Positions 8,281 through 20,159 of a stretch of 22,000 nt of DNA are shown here, piece after piece. The DNA is from Apostichopus japonicus (lineage: Eukaryota; Echinodermata; Holothuroidea; Aspidochirotida; Stichopodidae), in NCBI RefSeq assembly GCF_037975245.1, contig NC_092562.1:22587054-22609053 (forward strand). The letters run 5' to 3'. Position 1 is the stretch's first letter. Each line of letters begins with the position of its first letter. Under the pieces are notes generated by a model. The model was not told where the DNA came from and did not search any database. It saw only the letters and a program-made list of their open reading frames with translations. Made by a program: the position numbers and the translations under genes.

Positions 8281-11200
8281 TTTAATATAAAAAGAGATAA
8301 GACTAAAATGTAAAATAACCTCTTTTCTTTCATATATTATCTGCTTCTTTCATAAATCTTTCCTTTCAACTGTTGTGCTCTTTCTTGTACCTGTGCTGTA
8401 TACTTAACAATTAACGACAAAGATAAATATTTCTTTTATGAATAAAAATACTTGCACGTAATAAAACCCATAAAGTTGTATACACATGCATTGTCAAAAC
8501 AAAGGAAAACGCTAGTTGCAAGTTACTGTACTCAAAACGACCTATCCATCAAGTTTCCTGGGCCCTCCCCAAAATTCACAAAATATTAATGAAATAACAG
8601 ACAACAAAGCAGTTCAATCAAAAATGGTCATCAAAATGTTTGTGTGAAGATAAGAGACTACAGCCTAGTTAAAAACCCTGAAACATCTTAATATTTGATT
8701 CTGCACTGCATTTTAGGGAAAATAAATCACCTTTATTCTTAATTGTATTTCGTGACGAATATTACAACATCCAGTCTCCGTTTAGGTGTTGAGCAACTTG
8801 CAACTAGAAATAATGTTCTTGTAGATTCAATCCTGCTGAATTTCCATAAAGTTTGAAGAGTCCAGTGCTTATCCTCACGACTCGCAGTTTCCTTGAAGAA
8901 AGCAGATCAGAATACAGGATGAGATGCAAGTCCACCACAGACTAACAACACGGCACGCTAATATTAATTTGCAGCAAAGTCATCTGGAGCAATCAGAAAT
9001 GTGGTGTCTCGCTTACCCAATACATGCTACATACAAACTTGCACTTTTACATTCTTGTGAAAGTCATATTTGTTCAAGGTTTTTTTGCTCCTTTGTAATT
9101 CTGTCTGGAATGCTGCATGATACAGTTTGCTGTGGGGAGAAAAGAAATTCTTCTATAACAATTGTCTTTTTCTAATAACTGGAAAGCGAACACAATTCAA
9201 CACATGACACAAATACAGCTATCCGTGATTCCTGCTATTCCACAAAATACAGTACTCAAATAGTGATTTTTTATTCCTGGCCAATTTATATAATTTTGGT
9301 ATGCCATTTACACAAAATTATACAGTATTTCACTTTTTTGAGTTAGAAGTAATGATTTTAGCAGGGGGAATTTTTGCTACAGCATTTGAAAAAAACTTTC
9401 AAAAGATAGCCTGAAGAAGATTAAGAATTAACAAAGGTTTATCACTAATAATTAACCAAATTCACAAAAAAACAAAAATCAGCATTTTGATATGTACGCA
9501 TTACATGCATGCCATGAAATTTTGAGTGTTTGACACATACTTCCAGAGCTAAATTGAAACTTGAATAATAATTACATGAATTAAGAATAATTTGTTAATA
9601 TAAAAAACTAAGAAAACTCTAAACAGGAAAAAAACTTCTATCCTATACCTTAAAATTACATCTTTAGTGGAAAAATTGTAATTCTTAAATTTCTTTTGTT
9701 ACAGGATTATAATACAATCGATCGAAGCAGCACTCACCCTCTTTTTTAGGGAATTAATGCTTGATTTGTGCAGGAACAGTGAATTTTTAAACATCGCTGT
9801 AACCGGCTTGTTTAGCTAAAAACTGCATTTTTAGATATGGGGCCACTTTTTGTCAAAAAGAAAAAAAAAATTAATGTAATCAGTTCTTTGATTAATGTGA
9901 CTCTGTTTCCATACATCTGACCATCACGAGAGTTGCAACACATTGAAACAGTGAGGATACTTAAAAAACTTCATTTAAAAAACAATTGAACAGGGCTTCG
10001 CCGTATGCAGGACTTTAAAGTAAAGTGCCCACTGAAACTTTCAAAAGGTAACATAATTTTCACTAAATCTGGCCTAAATATTAGCATGTCGGTGTAAATA
10101 TCATAAGGTGTGTGTCGGAATAGGAAGATTATTTCCCTGGAATGAGCTTCCCAGACAACAACATAAACTTCCATAGCCTATACTAGGTCTAGGTTCGAAT
10201 TTATTCATTAAAGTTCATAATAAAGCTTTAAAACTATTTGTCATCGTTTGTATTTTGTATTTTAGTAGGAAGAATATGGATGCTGAATGACTGATATTTA
10301 TAGTGTAAGAGAGAAAAAGTAATGGGGCTTTCAGAAAATCTGAATTAGGCATTGATTGGGTTTAACCAGTTATAACTTAGTCCCATCTCATAAGTAAATG
10401 CCTAATGGGCCTTAGGTCTATAATATTCATGAAGATTGAACAGTAAACAGTTTTAAGTTCCTACTGAAATATATTGAGATATGTTTCTCCGAAGACGCCC
10501 AGCCTTAAGAGAAAGTTAAACCACACCTGACCCAAATTCAATCACACCCTAGCGAATCCAATCAAACCCTACCAAAAATAAGACTGAATATGTTTCCCTT
10601 CAATAAACAATACGATAAATGTTCAATTTTTATCACTCAGTAGACTTCGTTAAGTTCAATGGTGTAGGCGTACTACGGACTAAGGTAACGCTACTTTCAC
10701 TGACATTATCATTGCGTAGCCTATACTGCAGTGCAACACATAATTTTCGCGCAACTGCCAGCTCAGTTTCCGAGTGTTTTGTTGCTGAATTCGGCAACAA
10801 AATCATAACATTGTACGTCAAAATTACCTCCGACATTGTAGTTAATGTATTTAGATGTCACTTACCTTCAATTAAGCGAAGATATTGCGGAGTAAACGCT
10901 TCATTTTCAACATTTTCGGTCCATGAACAGACTTGCGGTGGAAAGTTTATTTGTTGTCCCAGATTCGCAAATGAGGCTGTGTCACATATTTACATATGGG
11001 GTCAAAATTTACATATGACGTCATGTCGTTTTTCTAGTTCCAGATGCCAGCACCAATCCGAAACGGAGCAAGATTTCAAATATGAATAATATTCAAACTA
11101 AATAGGGAAAGGGGCTGAACTTTCTCAAGTAGATTGAATAGACCTTCATTTACATATACAAGCCAGAAAAATGATTGACAGAAGTACCCAACATATCGGG

Positions 11201-12061
11201 ATACAGCTTTTTTTAAGCAAGGTTTATTGGGGTAACGATTTTTAGTCTCTTAATATCTCAAAAACTACTGAACCGATTATAAAAATCTTTCGGAATCTGC
11301 ATTATGATTATGTTTTAAGATAGCACCGAAAGTTTCAGTCAAATCGAATAACATTTCGCCGAGTTACGGCAGTTTAAAAATTTGGTCACCACGTGTAAAA
11401 TTTTGAGTAACGGAAATCGGGGATGTGTATCGTTCAAAATGAATCACGGAAAGCGTCGGAGTTAATTGCGTAGCAACCTGGAGACTGTTCTGTTACACCT
11501 CATTCGTAACTAGGTCAGATTACCGACATTAGACATTTCGTCTTGCGCGAGTCTTCACACCCGTTAATATTTATTTTATATTTGATATTTCATTTGTGAA
11601 CGTGTTTATTGTTACTGTCAGGCTAACGGTTATACAGTTAGACCTATCTTACCTCTTGAGGCTACCTCTTGAGGCCTAAGCTGCCGTCAGCTACAAACTG
11701 CAAAGCCTGGCCCATATAATTTTCCCAAACGAAAACAGTTCAAGTCGCGAGAACACATAAAGTCTGCTCTCATTTTACTTCAAGACCAGGCTGCCGAGTT
11801 GCCATCACCTTCATCTACAATTAAAGTACAAGCTATTTGCACGTTAACACGTGATGGCCACAGTACAGGCTCTTGGTTCTTAATAGGGTTCTTAATTGCA
11901 TTGACATCAGAGCGGAAACATCTCTTCAACGGCTCTCGATTATTTACTTATTTTCTGTCTTTCGTGCATTTTTCTGGCCTCATTCTGAGGCATTTAACAT
12001 TATCCTGTGAAACAGGAGGATTTTATTACGAATTTGGCAAAACATCGATATAATTTGTACA
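8281..12061. other. no supported gene
   Basis: AT-rich unique sequence with scattered A/T runs. The longest ATG-started frame, 10619-11089 (156 codons, +), has no recognisable domain, signal or homologue. The 5' end of the retrotransposon probably lies in the right part of this interval but I cannot place it. Confidence 0.4.
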
Positions 12062-12078
12062 AGTTTTTTCAAACGATA

Positions 12079-12104
12079 CAAGTGCCAAGGCGCCACTTGG
12101 CGCC
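12079..12104. promoter_or_regulatory. GC-rich hairpin just upstream of LINE ORF1
   Basis: caagtg (12079-12084) pairs with cacttg (12094-12099), and ggcgcc occurs twice (12089-12094 and 12099-12104), giving alternative stem-loops 18 nt before the ORF1 start. In the LINE RNA this would lie in the 5' UTR. A role in translation or packaging is only a guess. Confidence 0.3.
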
Positions 12105-12121
12105 AGGCTTTATCTCAGAAA

Positions 12122-13195
12122 ATGAGTACCGGATCCGCGAAAATGCCGCCAAATAGTTTCGTGTTTAAAACCAACAGTGTGAAGCTTGTTGATGCCAATT
12201 TTAAATCTACGGACATATTGAAGTCTTTGGCCAACGACATTGGAAAGAAAAATATTCTCGGGTGTGTTAAGACTCAAGGACAGTGGATCTTAACGGTAAA
12301 AAACAAAGAAGATGCAGAACTTATTCAAGAAACTGGATTAAAAATAGGGAATGAGGTATGTGACATCATGGGAGTGACCAAGACCATAATAACCGTAAGT
12401 GTTTTTGGAGTCCCAATGTACATTACCGATGATGAAATCTCCGGAAAACTGGAAGAATACGGATGCAGACTAAGATCCCCATGGGTACGTAAATATTACG
12501 AAGACTACCCCGACATAGAAAATGGCATCAGATACGTTAGACTCGAATTACCAAACAGTGTAAAGTCTCTACCGTACGCAATCACTATAGAGGGAACTCA
12601 CTTAAGATTAAAGCACAATGGACAATCACGGGTGTGTAATCTCTGCTTATCAGATGATCACATAATGCGAGATTGCCCACAATACACGTGTAGAGAGTGC
12701 GGTCAACAAGGGCATTCAAGGAACCGCTGCCCTGAAATCCTCTGTTACAAATGCAACAAGCTGGGCCACACGAGTTATCACTGCGATGAAAAGGACGACA
12801 CGGAAACAATGGATGAGGACACAGAAATCGAGAACCCAATTGACAAGCCAACGACTCACGAGGACACAGAGAAACCAACGACTTATGAAGCACAGGAAAG
12901 TGAATCGAGACCTGCGAATACTGGGGTATTAACAAAAGATAAAGATGAGGAATGTATTAGTGACCTGAAAGAGAGAAGTCGGCAGACTAAATTTCAGCCG
13001 ATAACGGAGAGCGAATTAAATCAACAAGTCGGCGCAAAGATAAAGCGAACCCTATCATCGAATGATGGAGCAGACTGGATAGTCGTAAAAAAGAATAGCA
13101 CAAACCAGCAACAGAGGAAGAACATCCCCAGGCCCAACGTCACAACCACCAGGCGATATCACACTAGGGAAAGGGAACGAACAGAACCAAAATAA
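12122..13195 (+). CDS. LINE ORF1, Gag-like protein with three CCHC zinc knuckles
   Basis: The 357-residue product begins at the ATG at 12122 and is fully open. Residues about 10-165 look like a folded, RRM-like region as in other LINE ORF1 proteins. Three knuckles of the form CX2CX4HX4C follow: CNLCLSDDHIMRDC (172-185), CRECGQQGHSRNRC (190-203) and CYKCNKLGHTSYHC (208-221). The rest is an acidic, Thr/Glu-rich linker and a basic C-terminus rich in Arg and Lys. In this family ORF1 binds the element RNA and acts as a chaperone in the ribonucleoprotein used for target-primed reverse transcription. All knuckle ligands are present and there is no frameshift. ORF2 begins 29 bases downstream in another frame, so it is probably translated by reinitiation. 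Confidence 0.88.
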   Translation: MSTGSAKMPPNSFVFKTNSVKLVDANFKSTDILKSLANDIGKKNILGCVKTQGQWILTVKNKEDAELIQETGLKIGNEVCDIMGVTKTIITVSVFGVPMYITDDEISGKLEEYGCRLRSPWVRKYYEDYPDIENGIRYVRLELPNSVKSLPYAITIEGTHLRLKHNGQSRVCNLCLSDDHIMRDCPQYTCRECGQQGHSRNRCPEILCYKCNKLGHTSYHCDEKDDTETMDEDTEIENPIDKPTTHEDTEKPTTYEAQESESRPANTGVLTKDKDEECISDLKERSRQTKFQPITESELNQQVGAKIKRTLSSNDGADWIVVKKNSTNQQQRKNIPRPNVTTTRRYHTRERERTEPK

Positions 13196-13224
13196 GATTT
13201 ATATTCTCTTACTTACCAATTTTA

Positions 13225-16170
13225 ATGTTATCACTAATGGCGTCACCTATACTCAACGATATTAACGGCCTCAGGGAAAATAATGTCTCGTGTAAGTACC
13301 ATAACATAGACTCTTATAACAATCTGCCCCCTCATCACGGTATATCACTGTGCCACCACAACAGTCGTAGCCTAAACAATAAGTTTGACGATGTTAACAC
13401 TTTCATTTCTGTATTAAATAATGACTTTACGGTAATTGGATTCACAGAAACCTGGTTCAATGATAATTTTTCTCCCCTCATAAAATTGGATGATTACAAA
13501 CTTGTTGAAAAACATCGTAACAATAAACGGGGCGGTGGAGTCTGTCTATTTGTACATTAAGATATAAGTTTTATTTGTAGACCCGACCTATCAATTTTTA
13601 ATAATTCTATAGAATCTCTCTTTATAGAGGTTACTAACATAAATTCAAAAGATAAATTTCTTATCGGCATAGTCTACAGACCACCTAATGGTTCTTTAGA
13701 TGAGTTTAATGTTAATCTGGAAAATATTTTCAATATCATTTCGAATAAAAACTGTAAAACCTACATAATGGGAGATTATAATATTGATTTAACGAATGCA
13801 ATCAAATCAACTACGCTTTTAAATATTCTCTATTCGAACGGATTCATCCCCACAATAAATGTCCCAACTCGTATTAGTAGCATTACTACAAGCCTGATAG
13901 ATAACATCATTACAAACGATGATTCTACGATTACTTCAGGGGTTCTCATCACTGATATAAGTAACCATTTTCCGATATTTCTAAAAGTGGTAGGGAAGAA
14001 AATCAGATCTAACAACACCATCTATAGACGTAATTACAATACTAACAACGTAACGCGGTTTACTTCTGAAATAAGGGACACATATTGGGATAATGTTTTA
14101 AACGAAAATGATGTCAATTCTGCTTATAATACCTTTTTTAATTATCTCAGTTCAACTTATAATAATTGTTTTCCTATTCGCCAAATCAATCATAAACAGC
14201 GTCGTAGAAAGAAACACCCATGGATTACGAATGGTATTTTGACTTCCATTAAAAGGAAGCACAAACTTTACAGACGTCAGTTAAAGTCTCCTACAGTTAT
14301 GTACAAGTCTATGTATACAACGTATCGTAATAAGCTCAATCAAGTAATCAGACTTTCGAAAAAGCTCTATTTTGACAGTAAATTTAATCAGAGCAGAAAT
14401 AACACAAATCATACATGGCGTACTATTAATGAAATGTTGCACAATAACCGTAAAGAATCATCATATCCTGCTGTTTTCAAAGATGGTGACCAAGAAACCA
14501 GTGATGAAAATATCATTGCGAATAACTTCAACAATTTCTATGTAAATCTTGGACCATCGCTTGCTAGTAAAATAAAAAACAAAGGTAAATCACATGAAAC
14601 CATCCGTGATAACAATAGTCATTCAATATTCACATTCCCAGTCACTGAAGAAGAACTTATTAAAATTGCAACTTCCAACTTGAAACCCAATAAAGCAGCA
14701 GGATATGATGATTTCAAACCTGGTATTATAAAAAATGTTATTCCTTTTATTGCTAAGCCTTTGACCCATATATGTAATTTATCATTTAACACTGGCGTAT
14801 TCCCAGATAAACTTAAAACGGCAAAGGTTATACCAATCTATAAAAAGGGAGATTCAAATGTACATGAGAATTATCGACCGATTTCATTGCTTTCCTGTTT
14901 TTCTAAAATCATAGAACGACTTATGTTCAATCGCATATTTAATTTTCTTAACCAATATAATATTCTCTGTAAAGAACAGTACGGCTTTCGACCCGAACAT
15001 TCTACTGAACTGGCTTTGGCAGATGCACTTAACAGTTTACATACTAGTCTTAATAATGGCAAAAATTGCATTGGTGTATTCCTCGACCTTTCGAAGGCGT
15101 TTGACACGATCGATCATACCATCCTTATCAATAAATTATTTTCATACGGCATTAGAGGAACTACTCTCAACTGGCTTGAAAGCTATATTTCGAACAGATA
15201 TCAGTATACCTTGTATAAAAACTCTAGATCCGATCTTGCTAAAATTCGTTGCGGCGTTCCACAGGGTTCAGTCTTAGGTCCTTTGTTATTTATTCTATAT
15301 ATTAACGATATTTGTCATGTCTCCAAACTAGCCAAAATCATTCTCTTTGCTGATGACACCAGTATTTTCTTCGAGAGCGACGACATAATCACATTATCTT
15401 CCAACGTGTCAAATGAATTAAATAAATTCTGTAATTGGTTTTCAGCCAACAAATTATCACTAAATGTACAAAAAAGTAATTACATTGTCTTTAATACTCG
15501 TAATACACTTATTTGGAATAAAGATATATGTATGGATGGTAAAATAATTAAGCAAGTTTATACTACTAAGTTTTTAGGTGTAAATATTGATTGTAAACTT
15601 AGCTGGCGCAACCATATTTCAATTATTTGCAGTATAATTGCACGGAATGTTGGCATATTATCTAAGTTGAAATATTATCTATCGGAAAACATACTCAGAA
15701 CACTATACCAGACCCTGGTTGTCCCGCATCTCACTTATTGTTCCATTATTTGGTCTGGTACATACAACACCAACCATAACAATCTTATAATACTCCAAAA
15801 GGCAGCCATTCGCCACATAACACACTCAGCCCCACGTGAGCACACCAGTCCCCTATTTAAGAAACTCAACTTACTAAAATTGCACGATCTCATTAAAGTT
15901 AAGCTTGCATTATTTGCCTACAAGACCTGGAATGGATTACTACCAGCTGCCTTTGACAATTTTTTAACCAGTAACAGAGATATACATAATCATAACACGA
16001 GGCATGCTAATCATGCCCACTATAATCTCTACAATACCACCATTGGAACTTTAAGCCTACAAAACCGTGCAACAAAAACATGGAATCTTCTAATGAACGA
16101 TTTAAAGAGTAAAAAGTCAGTCACATCCTTTAAGAAGTGGTTTTGTAAGGAAATAATTGCTAGTTACTGA
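13225..16170 (+). pseudogene. LINE ORF2, endonuclease and reverse transcriptase with one internal stop
   Basis: One frame runs from the ATG at 13225 to the tga at 16168-16170, 981 codons, broken only by taa at 13558-13560 (codon 112). Residues 1-250 form an APE-type endonuclease: HNSRSLNNKFD, GFTETWFND (catalytic Glu), YRPPNGS after the stop, MGDYNIDL (from residue 182), and SNHFPI where SDHxP is usual. The reverse transcriptase follows with PIYKKGD, NYRPISLL, YGFRPEHST, LDLSKAFDTIDH, GVPQGSVLGPLLF, the catalytic FADD (residues 708-711) and a FLGV motif. The C-terminal portion ends WFCKEIIASY; no RNase H. The enzyme nicks target DNA and copies the LINE RNA from the nick. The stop separates the first 111 residues from the rest, so this copy cannot make intact ORF2. 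A product from the internal ATG at 13768 would lack half the endonuclease. The otherwise unbroken frame indicates recent insertion. Confidence 0.9.
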
Positions 16171-16265
16171 CTAAAACTAAATTATACCTCTATGTAATTA
16201 CTATATATATACATTTAATTTGTACTTATATCTATGTATGTATTCATACACATATATATATTTTG
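16171..16265 (+). other. LINE 3' UTR, part before the microsatellite
   Basis: AT-rich, with tatata stretches near 16203 and 16253. It leads directly into the pentanucleotide repeat. Confidence 0.6.
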
Positions 16266-17244
16266 TTTTCTTTTCTTTTCTTTTCTTTTCTTTTCTTTTC
16301 TTTTCTTTTTCTTTTCTTTTCTTTTCTTTTCTTTTCTTTTCTTTTCTTTTCTTTTCTTTTCTTTTCTTTTCTTTTCTTTTCTTTTCTTTTCTTTTCTTTT
16401 TCTTTTCTTTTCTTTTCTTTTCTTTTCTTTTCTTTTCTTTTCTTTTCTTTTCTTTTCTTTTCTTTTCTTTTCTTTTCTTTTCTTTTCTTTTCTTTTCTTT
16501 TCTTTTCTTTTCTTTTCTTTCCTTTCCTTTCCTTTTCTTTTCTTTCCTTTTCTTTTCTTTTCTTTTCTTTTCTTTTCTTTTCTTTTCTTTTCTTTTCTTT
16601 TCTTTTCTTTTCTTTTCTTTTCTTTTCTTTTCTTTTCTTTTCTTTTCTTTTCTTTTCTTTTCTTTTCTTTTCTTTTCTTTTCTTTTCTTTTCTTTTCTTT
16701 TCTTTTCTTTTCTTTTCTTTTCTTTTCTTTTCTTTTCTTTTCTTTTCTTTTCTTTTCTTTTCTTTTCTTTTCTTTTCTTTTCTTTTCTTTTCTTTTCTTT
16801 TCTTTTCTTTTCTTTTCTTTTCTTTTCTTTTCTTTTCTTTTCTTTTCTTTTCTTTTCTTTTCTTTTCTTTTCTTTTCTTTTCTTTTCTTTTCTTTTCTTT
16901 TCTTTTCTTTTCTTTTCTTTTCTTTTCTTTTCTTTTCTTTTCTTTTCTTTTCTTTTCTTTTCTTTTCTTTTCTTTTCTTTTCTTTTCTTTTCTTTTCTTT
17001 TCTTTTCTTTTCTTTTCTTTTCTTTTCTTTTCTTTTCTTTTCTTTTCTTTTCTTTTCTTTTCTTTTCTTTTCTTTTCTTTTCTTTTCTTTTCTTTTCTTT
17101 TCTTTTCTTTTCTTTTCTTTTCTTTTCTTTTCTTTTCTTTTCTTTTCTTTTCTTTTCTTTTCTTTTCTTTTCTTTTCTTTTCTTTTCTTTTCTTTTCTTT
17201 TCTTTTCTTTTCTTTTCTTTTCTTTTCTTTTCTTTTCTTTCTTC
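16266..17244. repeat. (TTTTC)n microsatellite, about 980 bp, inside the LINE 3' UTR
   Basis: About 195 units of TTTTC. Interruptions occur near the left end: extra T near 16309 and 16400, and a patch of CTTTC units near 16518-16550; the right 700 bases are almost perfect. One strand is pure pyrimidine, so frames of Phe/Ser/Leu on + and Lys/Arg/Glu on - are artefacts. Sequence typical of a LINE 3' end continues on its far side, so the run sits within the element, not at its end. Confidence 0.95.
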
Positions 17245-17248
17245 AGGG

Positions 17249-17289
17249 AGTCTTCCACATTGTTAAGCTTTTAAGCTTTATGGAAGACT
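17249..17289 (+). promoter_or_regulatory. LINE 3'-terminal stem-loop
   Basis: agtcttcca (17249-17257) pairs with tggaagact (17281-17289), with a loop that contains an aagctt ttaagctt repeat. Structured 3' ends just before the tail are recognised by the reverse transcriptase in several LINE clades. That role is inferred here. Confidence 0.55.
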
Positions 17290-17317
17290 TCCTCCACTTT
17301 GTACTTTTGTGGCAAAC

Positions 17318-17341
17318 AAAATAAATAAATAAAAAAAAAAA
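17318..17341 (+). other. A-rich tail of the LINE (AAAT repeats then A run)
   Basis: aaaataaataaat followed by eleven A residues, ending before tagtgtcttgg. It marks the likely 3' border of the insertion. Confidence 0.6.
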
Positions 17342-17670
17342 TAGTGTCTTGGAAACGGAAGTACGTCACATGTCAACTTATCTGTCGCCGAAACACAATG
17401 ACACTAACCCAGTCCTAGCAAGTAGCATATGCCTAACTATGAAGTTAAAGCTAGACCAACAGCAGCCTACAGTCTGGCGTCTAGCAGCAAGGTAAGAAGA
17501 AAATACTGTTCAATAAGATTAGGTCTAGGAGTATTCACCTGCAGCTTGATAAAATAAGGATGTATATGCATTATTTGCTTTGGCCTTCTATCTTGCTATG
17601 CGACTAATATTAGGAGCCAGGCGAATAAGGAAACAAATGTTTATGTAAACAGCCGTAACGCTTTACTAGG
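17342..17670. other. spacer with a candidate splice donor, no assigned gene
   Basis: A consensus-like donor (caag, then gtaagaag) begins at 17492 after a GC-richer stretch. It could end a 5' exon of a + strand gene such as the GT10-like gene further right, but nothing links them in the sequence. Confidence 0.2.
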
Positions 17671-17761
17671 TTAGCGAATTCAAGACTAGGCTGTAGGCTT
17701 AGCTTAGCGAAATTCAAGACTATAGGCTTAGCTTAACGAAATTCAAAACTACAGGTTTAGC
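17671..17761. repeat. three tandem units of 29-33 bp
   Basis: Units begin ttagcgaatt (17671), ttagcgaaat (17704) and ttaacgaaat (17733), each ending in ggctta or ggttta followed by gc. Imperfect minisatellite. Confidence 0.75.
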
Positions 17762-20159
17762 CTATGTCTTACTCTTAGGTGGTTTCAATTGCTCTCTGCC
17801 CGCTAGTGAGTTTTGTTTATACAGGTAGGTTCGTACCATTGTGTATATTGAAGAGCCAATCACAGCCAAGTCCATTTGAACTGCATTTGCCGACTTTTTG
17901 TACATATCTATGCTTTTGAAAGGTAAGATCATTGTACTTTCCAATAGGAACATCTATATAAATAACGTCACAGCCCGTAATAAACGCCTTGCTGCTTTCA
18001 TTAATGTTTGCATTGCTGTGCATGTCGGAAACGATCGAAATGTTCTTCCAATGATTTAATTTTGCTAATTAATTTTGTTGTTGATGATATCCTTGAAAGC
18101 TGATGACGTTGGAGTGTTTGGCTAACCTCAGTACTTTTTGTATAGTTAGAGTTTCATCAAAGTGCAAAAATAAACTTCCTCTGTGGATAAATTATTGAAA
18201 TATTATAAAGAAAAAAACAAGACCTACGCAAATGCCTTGATGACATCATTCATTCTGCTGTTGCCAGATACATTTACACAATACAACCAACTTTTAAAAA
18301 CACGTCATATATTTGTTATACAAAATGATATGAGGATATGGTTTTGACCAACAGATACAGAAACTCAATCAATTTGAGCAAGCATAAAATCCTTTTAACA
18401 TTGATTTAGTTAAATATAAAGTGAAGTAATACTCAGCACGCTAGCATTGTTGGCTACCGGCACTAAATTTTCTATAATGTCAAGGTTTAGGGACTCTTTC
18501 TGATAACCTTGTCCAAGGTAAGTGCATTTTAATTACTAAGCTAGGTTTTAAGGATTGGTATCAACAATTTTCTGCATTTATTATAAGATATAACAAAGAA
18601 AAACAAAAACAGGGATGACCAGTTTCTAATTTTGGAGTTGTAGTTTGGCCAATCGTGAGATTGGTAGCTACAAATTTGATTTCAGACAAACTTAAATACA
18701 GATCTACAAAGATTAAATTTGAACTATTAAGGCGACATCACTTGAATATTTCGTACTCGTTTCTCCTTAGAAAGTTAGATCTAATATGACACAAGTTTCA
18801 ATATCGTATAGCTTGGTGTTTTATCAAGGGTTGACAATTTTGTTTTTACTCAGATTGATTGATACGTCAGAGGAAAGCAAGATTGCAACAGCAACTCAGA
18901 AGACAAGATAGGTTAACATATATCAGTGGTACTAACCAATAGCGGATCTACGATTGCTCGGAAGATGTGGCCCAAGAGACAACTATCGGTAGATACTAAA
19001 ATCACCACCAAAATGGAAGTGCATACAAAGATAATCAAAAGTAAGGTCATCATGATTAATCCTTCCCTAATGTACCTTGCTTCAGCAAAATCAGATTTGC
19101 AATAAACTTTTAGTACCAAACATTTCAGAACTATATATTACGTGAAAGTCTCCCAATAGAAACCTGGTCCAGTAACCCGTTATATTGCCCAATTCTGCGG
19201 ATACAAGTCAGTCTCCCTGAAATAATTGCAACTATATATATAACTGGCTCACTTCGCTCTCGGTTTGGCGTATCACTCATCGCTGATTTAGCTTCGCTTG
19301 GCCATTCCCACTTGCGGTGACTGTCAATGATAATAATGACGTAGTAGTATAGCGCCAACACTTGTGTACGCAATGAATATCACTCAACCAAGATTAAGTG
19401 GGATTAAACAGTTACAGTCTCGTGTTGCTTGCTTAATGTATTGGGAAAGACATACCTCATATACCTCCACGTCTCCTTAAGCCACCCCACCTCATCCCCT
19501 GCTTGGATCACAAACTTCTTACATTGCAGTCTTTCTTGCAGTAATCAGTGAGGCCTATAGCTGATTGTAACATACAGTTTATATAAATGCGCAGACAATG
19601 GCCGGTCCAACAAGAGGTGGGTCAAGGTGGACAAGAGGTGGGGCATATAGCAACGAGGGCATGGGTTTACTAGGTGGCAGGGGAAATCGTGTAGGATACA
19701 GAGTAATGTATTCTCATTTATATACTTGGGGGGAACGAAGACTTTAGGAAAGGGTCCGTGACAAGTGCAATTGTCCACTGGGCCTGATCGGCTCTCGACG
19801 CCACAGCACAATGACACACGAACGTAATGTGGATGTCCTAAGAGCAAGTCATTTATTGTTATGCCTGATGCACATATTATCTTTATGCCTATAACTGACA
19901 TATAATGAACATAATTGCAAATATAAACCTTCGACGTTTAGAATGCCATTCCAATATTAGGCTTTGCCCAAAGTTACCTACCTGTCAATGACTAAATCAG
20001 ATTGACCAATACATGCGTTAAGCATGGCCATTCGGATAGTATTCCGAAATGGCTGGTACAGGGCTGGGAAACAGGGGCTCATCAGATGAGTAACTTCAAA
20101 CCTCATAGTAACCCGACTGCTACACCGGCTGAAAGGTTATACAGTAATATAGTCGTGAC
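17762..20159. other. no supported gene
   Basis: AT-rich unique sequence. A strong donor-like site (ccaag, then gtaagtgc) begins at 18518, but no exon could be supported upstream of it. Open frames on the - strand (for example 118 codons at 19545-19901) have no recognisable features. Confidence 0.35.

Larger units (their letters stand above)
12122..17341 (+). mobile_element. near-full-length LINE (Jockey/CR1-like non-LTR retrotransposon)
   Basis: ORF1 (CCHC nucleic-acid binding), a 29-base gap, ORF2 (endonuclease plus reverse transcriptase), a 3' UTR, a terminal hairpin and an A-rich tail (to 17341) follow in standard order. No RNase H domain is seen after the RT. CCHC knuckles in ORF1 and the lack of RNase H fit Jockey-type elements. 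The C-terminal part of ORF2 is in the style of the CR1/L2/Jockey group; the clade cannot be fixed without a tree. The 5' border is unknown and probably upstream of 12122, so target-site duplications could not be tested. One premature stop in ORF2 and an expanded 3' microsatellite show that this copy is not active as it stands. Confidence 0.85.

Noticed and set aside
10619-11089. 156-codon ATG-started frame on +
   Set aside because: No recognisable motif, no signal or splice context, and a competing frame on the opposite strand. Treated as chance.
11799-12053. 84-codon frame upstream of LINE ORF1
   Set aside because: No similarity to LINE or host proteins; probably 5' UTR or flank.
12585-12935. 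116-codon - strand frame over ORF1
   Set aside because: Shadow of the well-supported ORF1 on +.
16215-17324. Four frames of about 350 codons on both strands
   Set aside because: They are translations of the (TTTTC)n pentanucleotide run, all readable because a five-base unit cycles through all frames without a stop.
19545-19901. 118-codon - strand frame
   Set aside because: No domain, no splice context, composition like the surrounding non-coding DNA.
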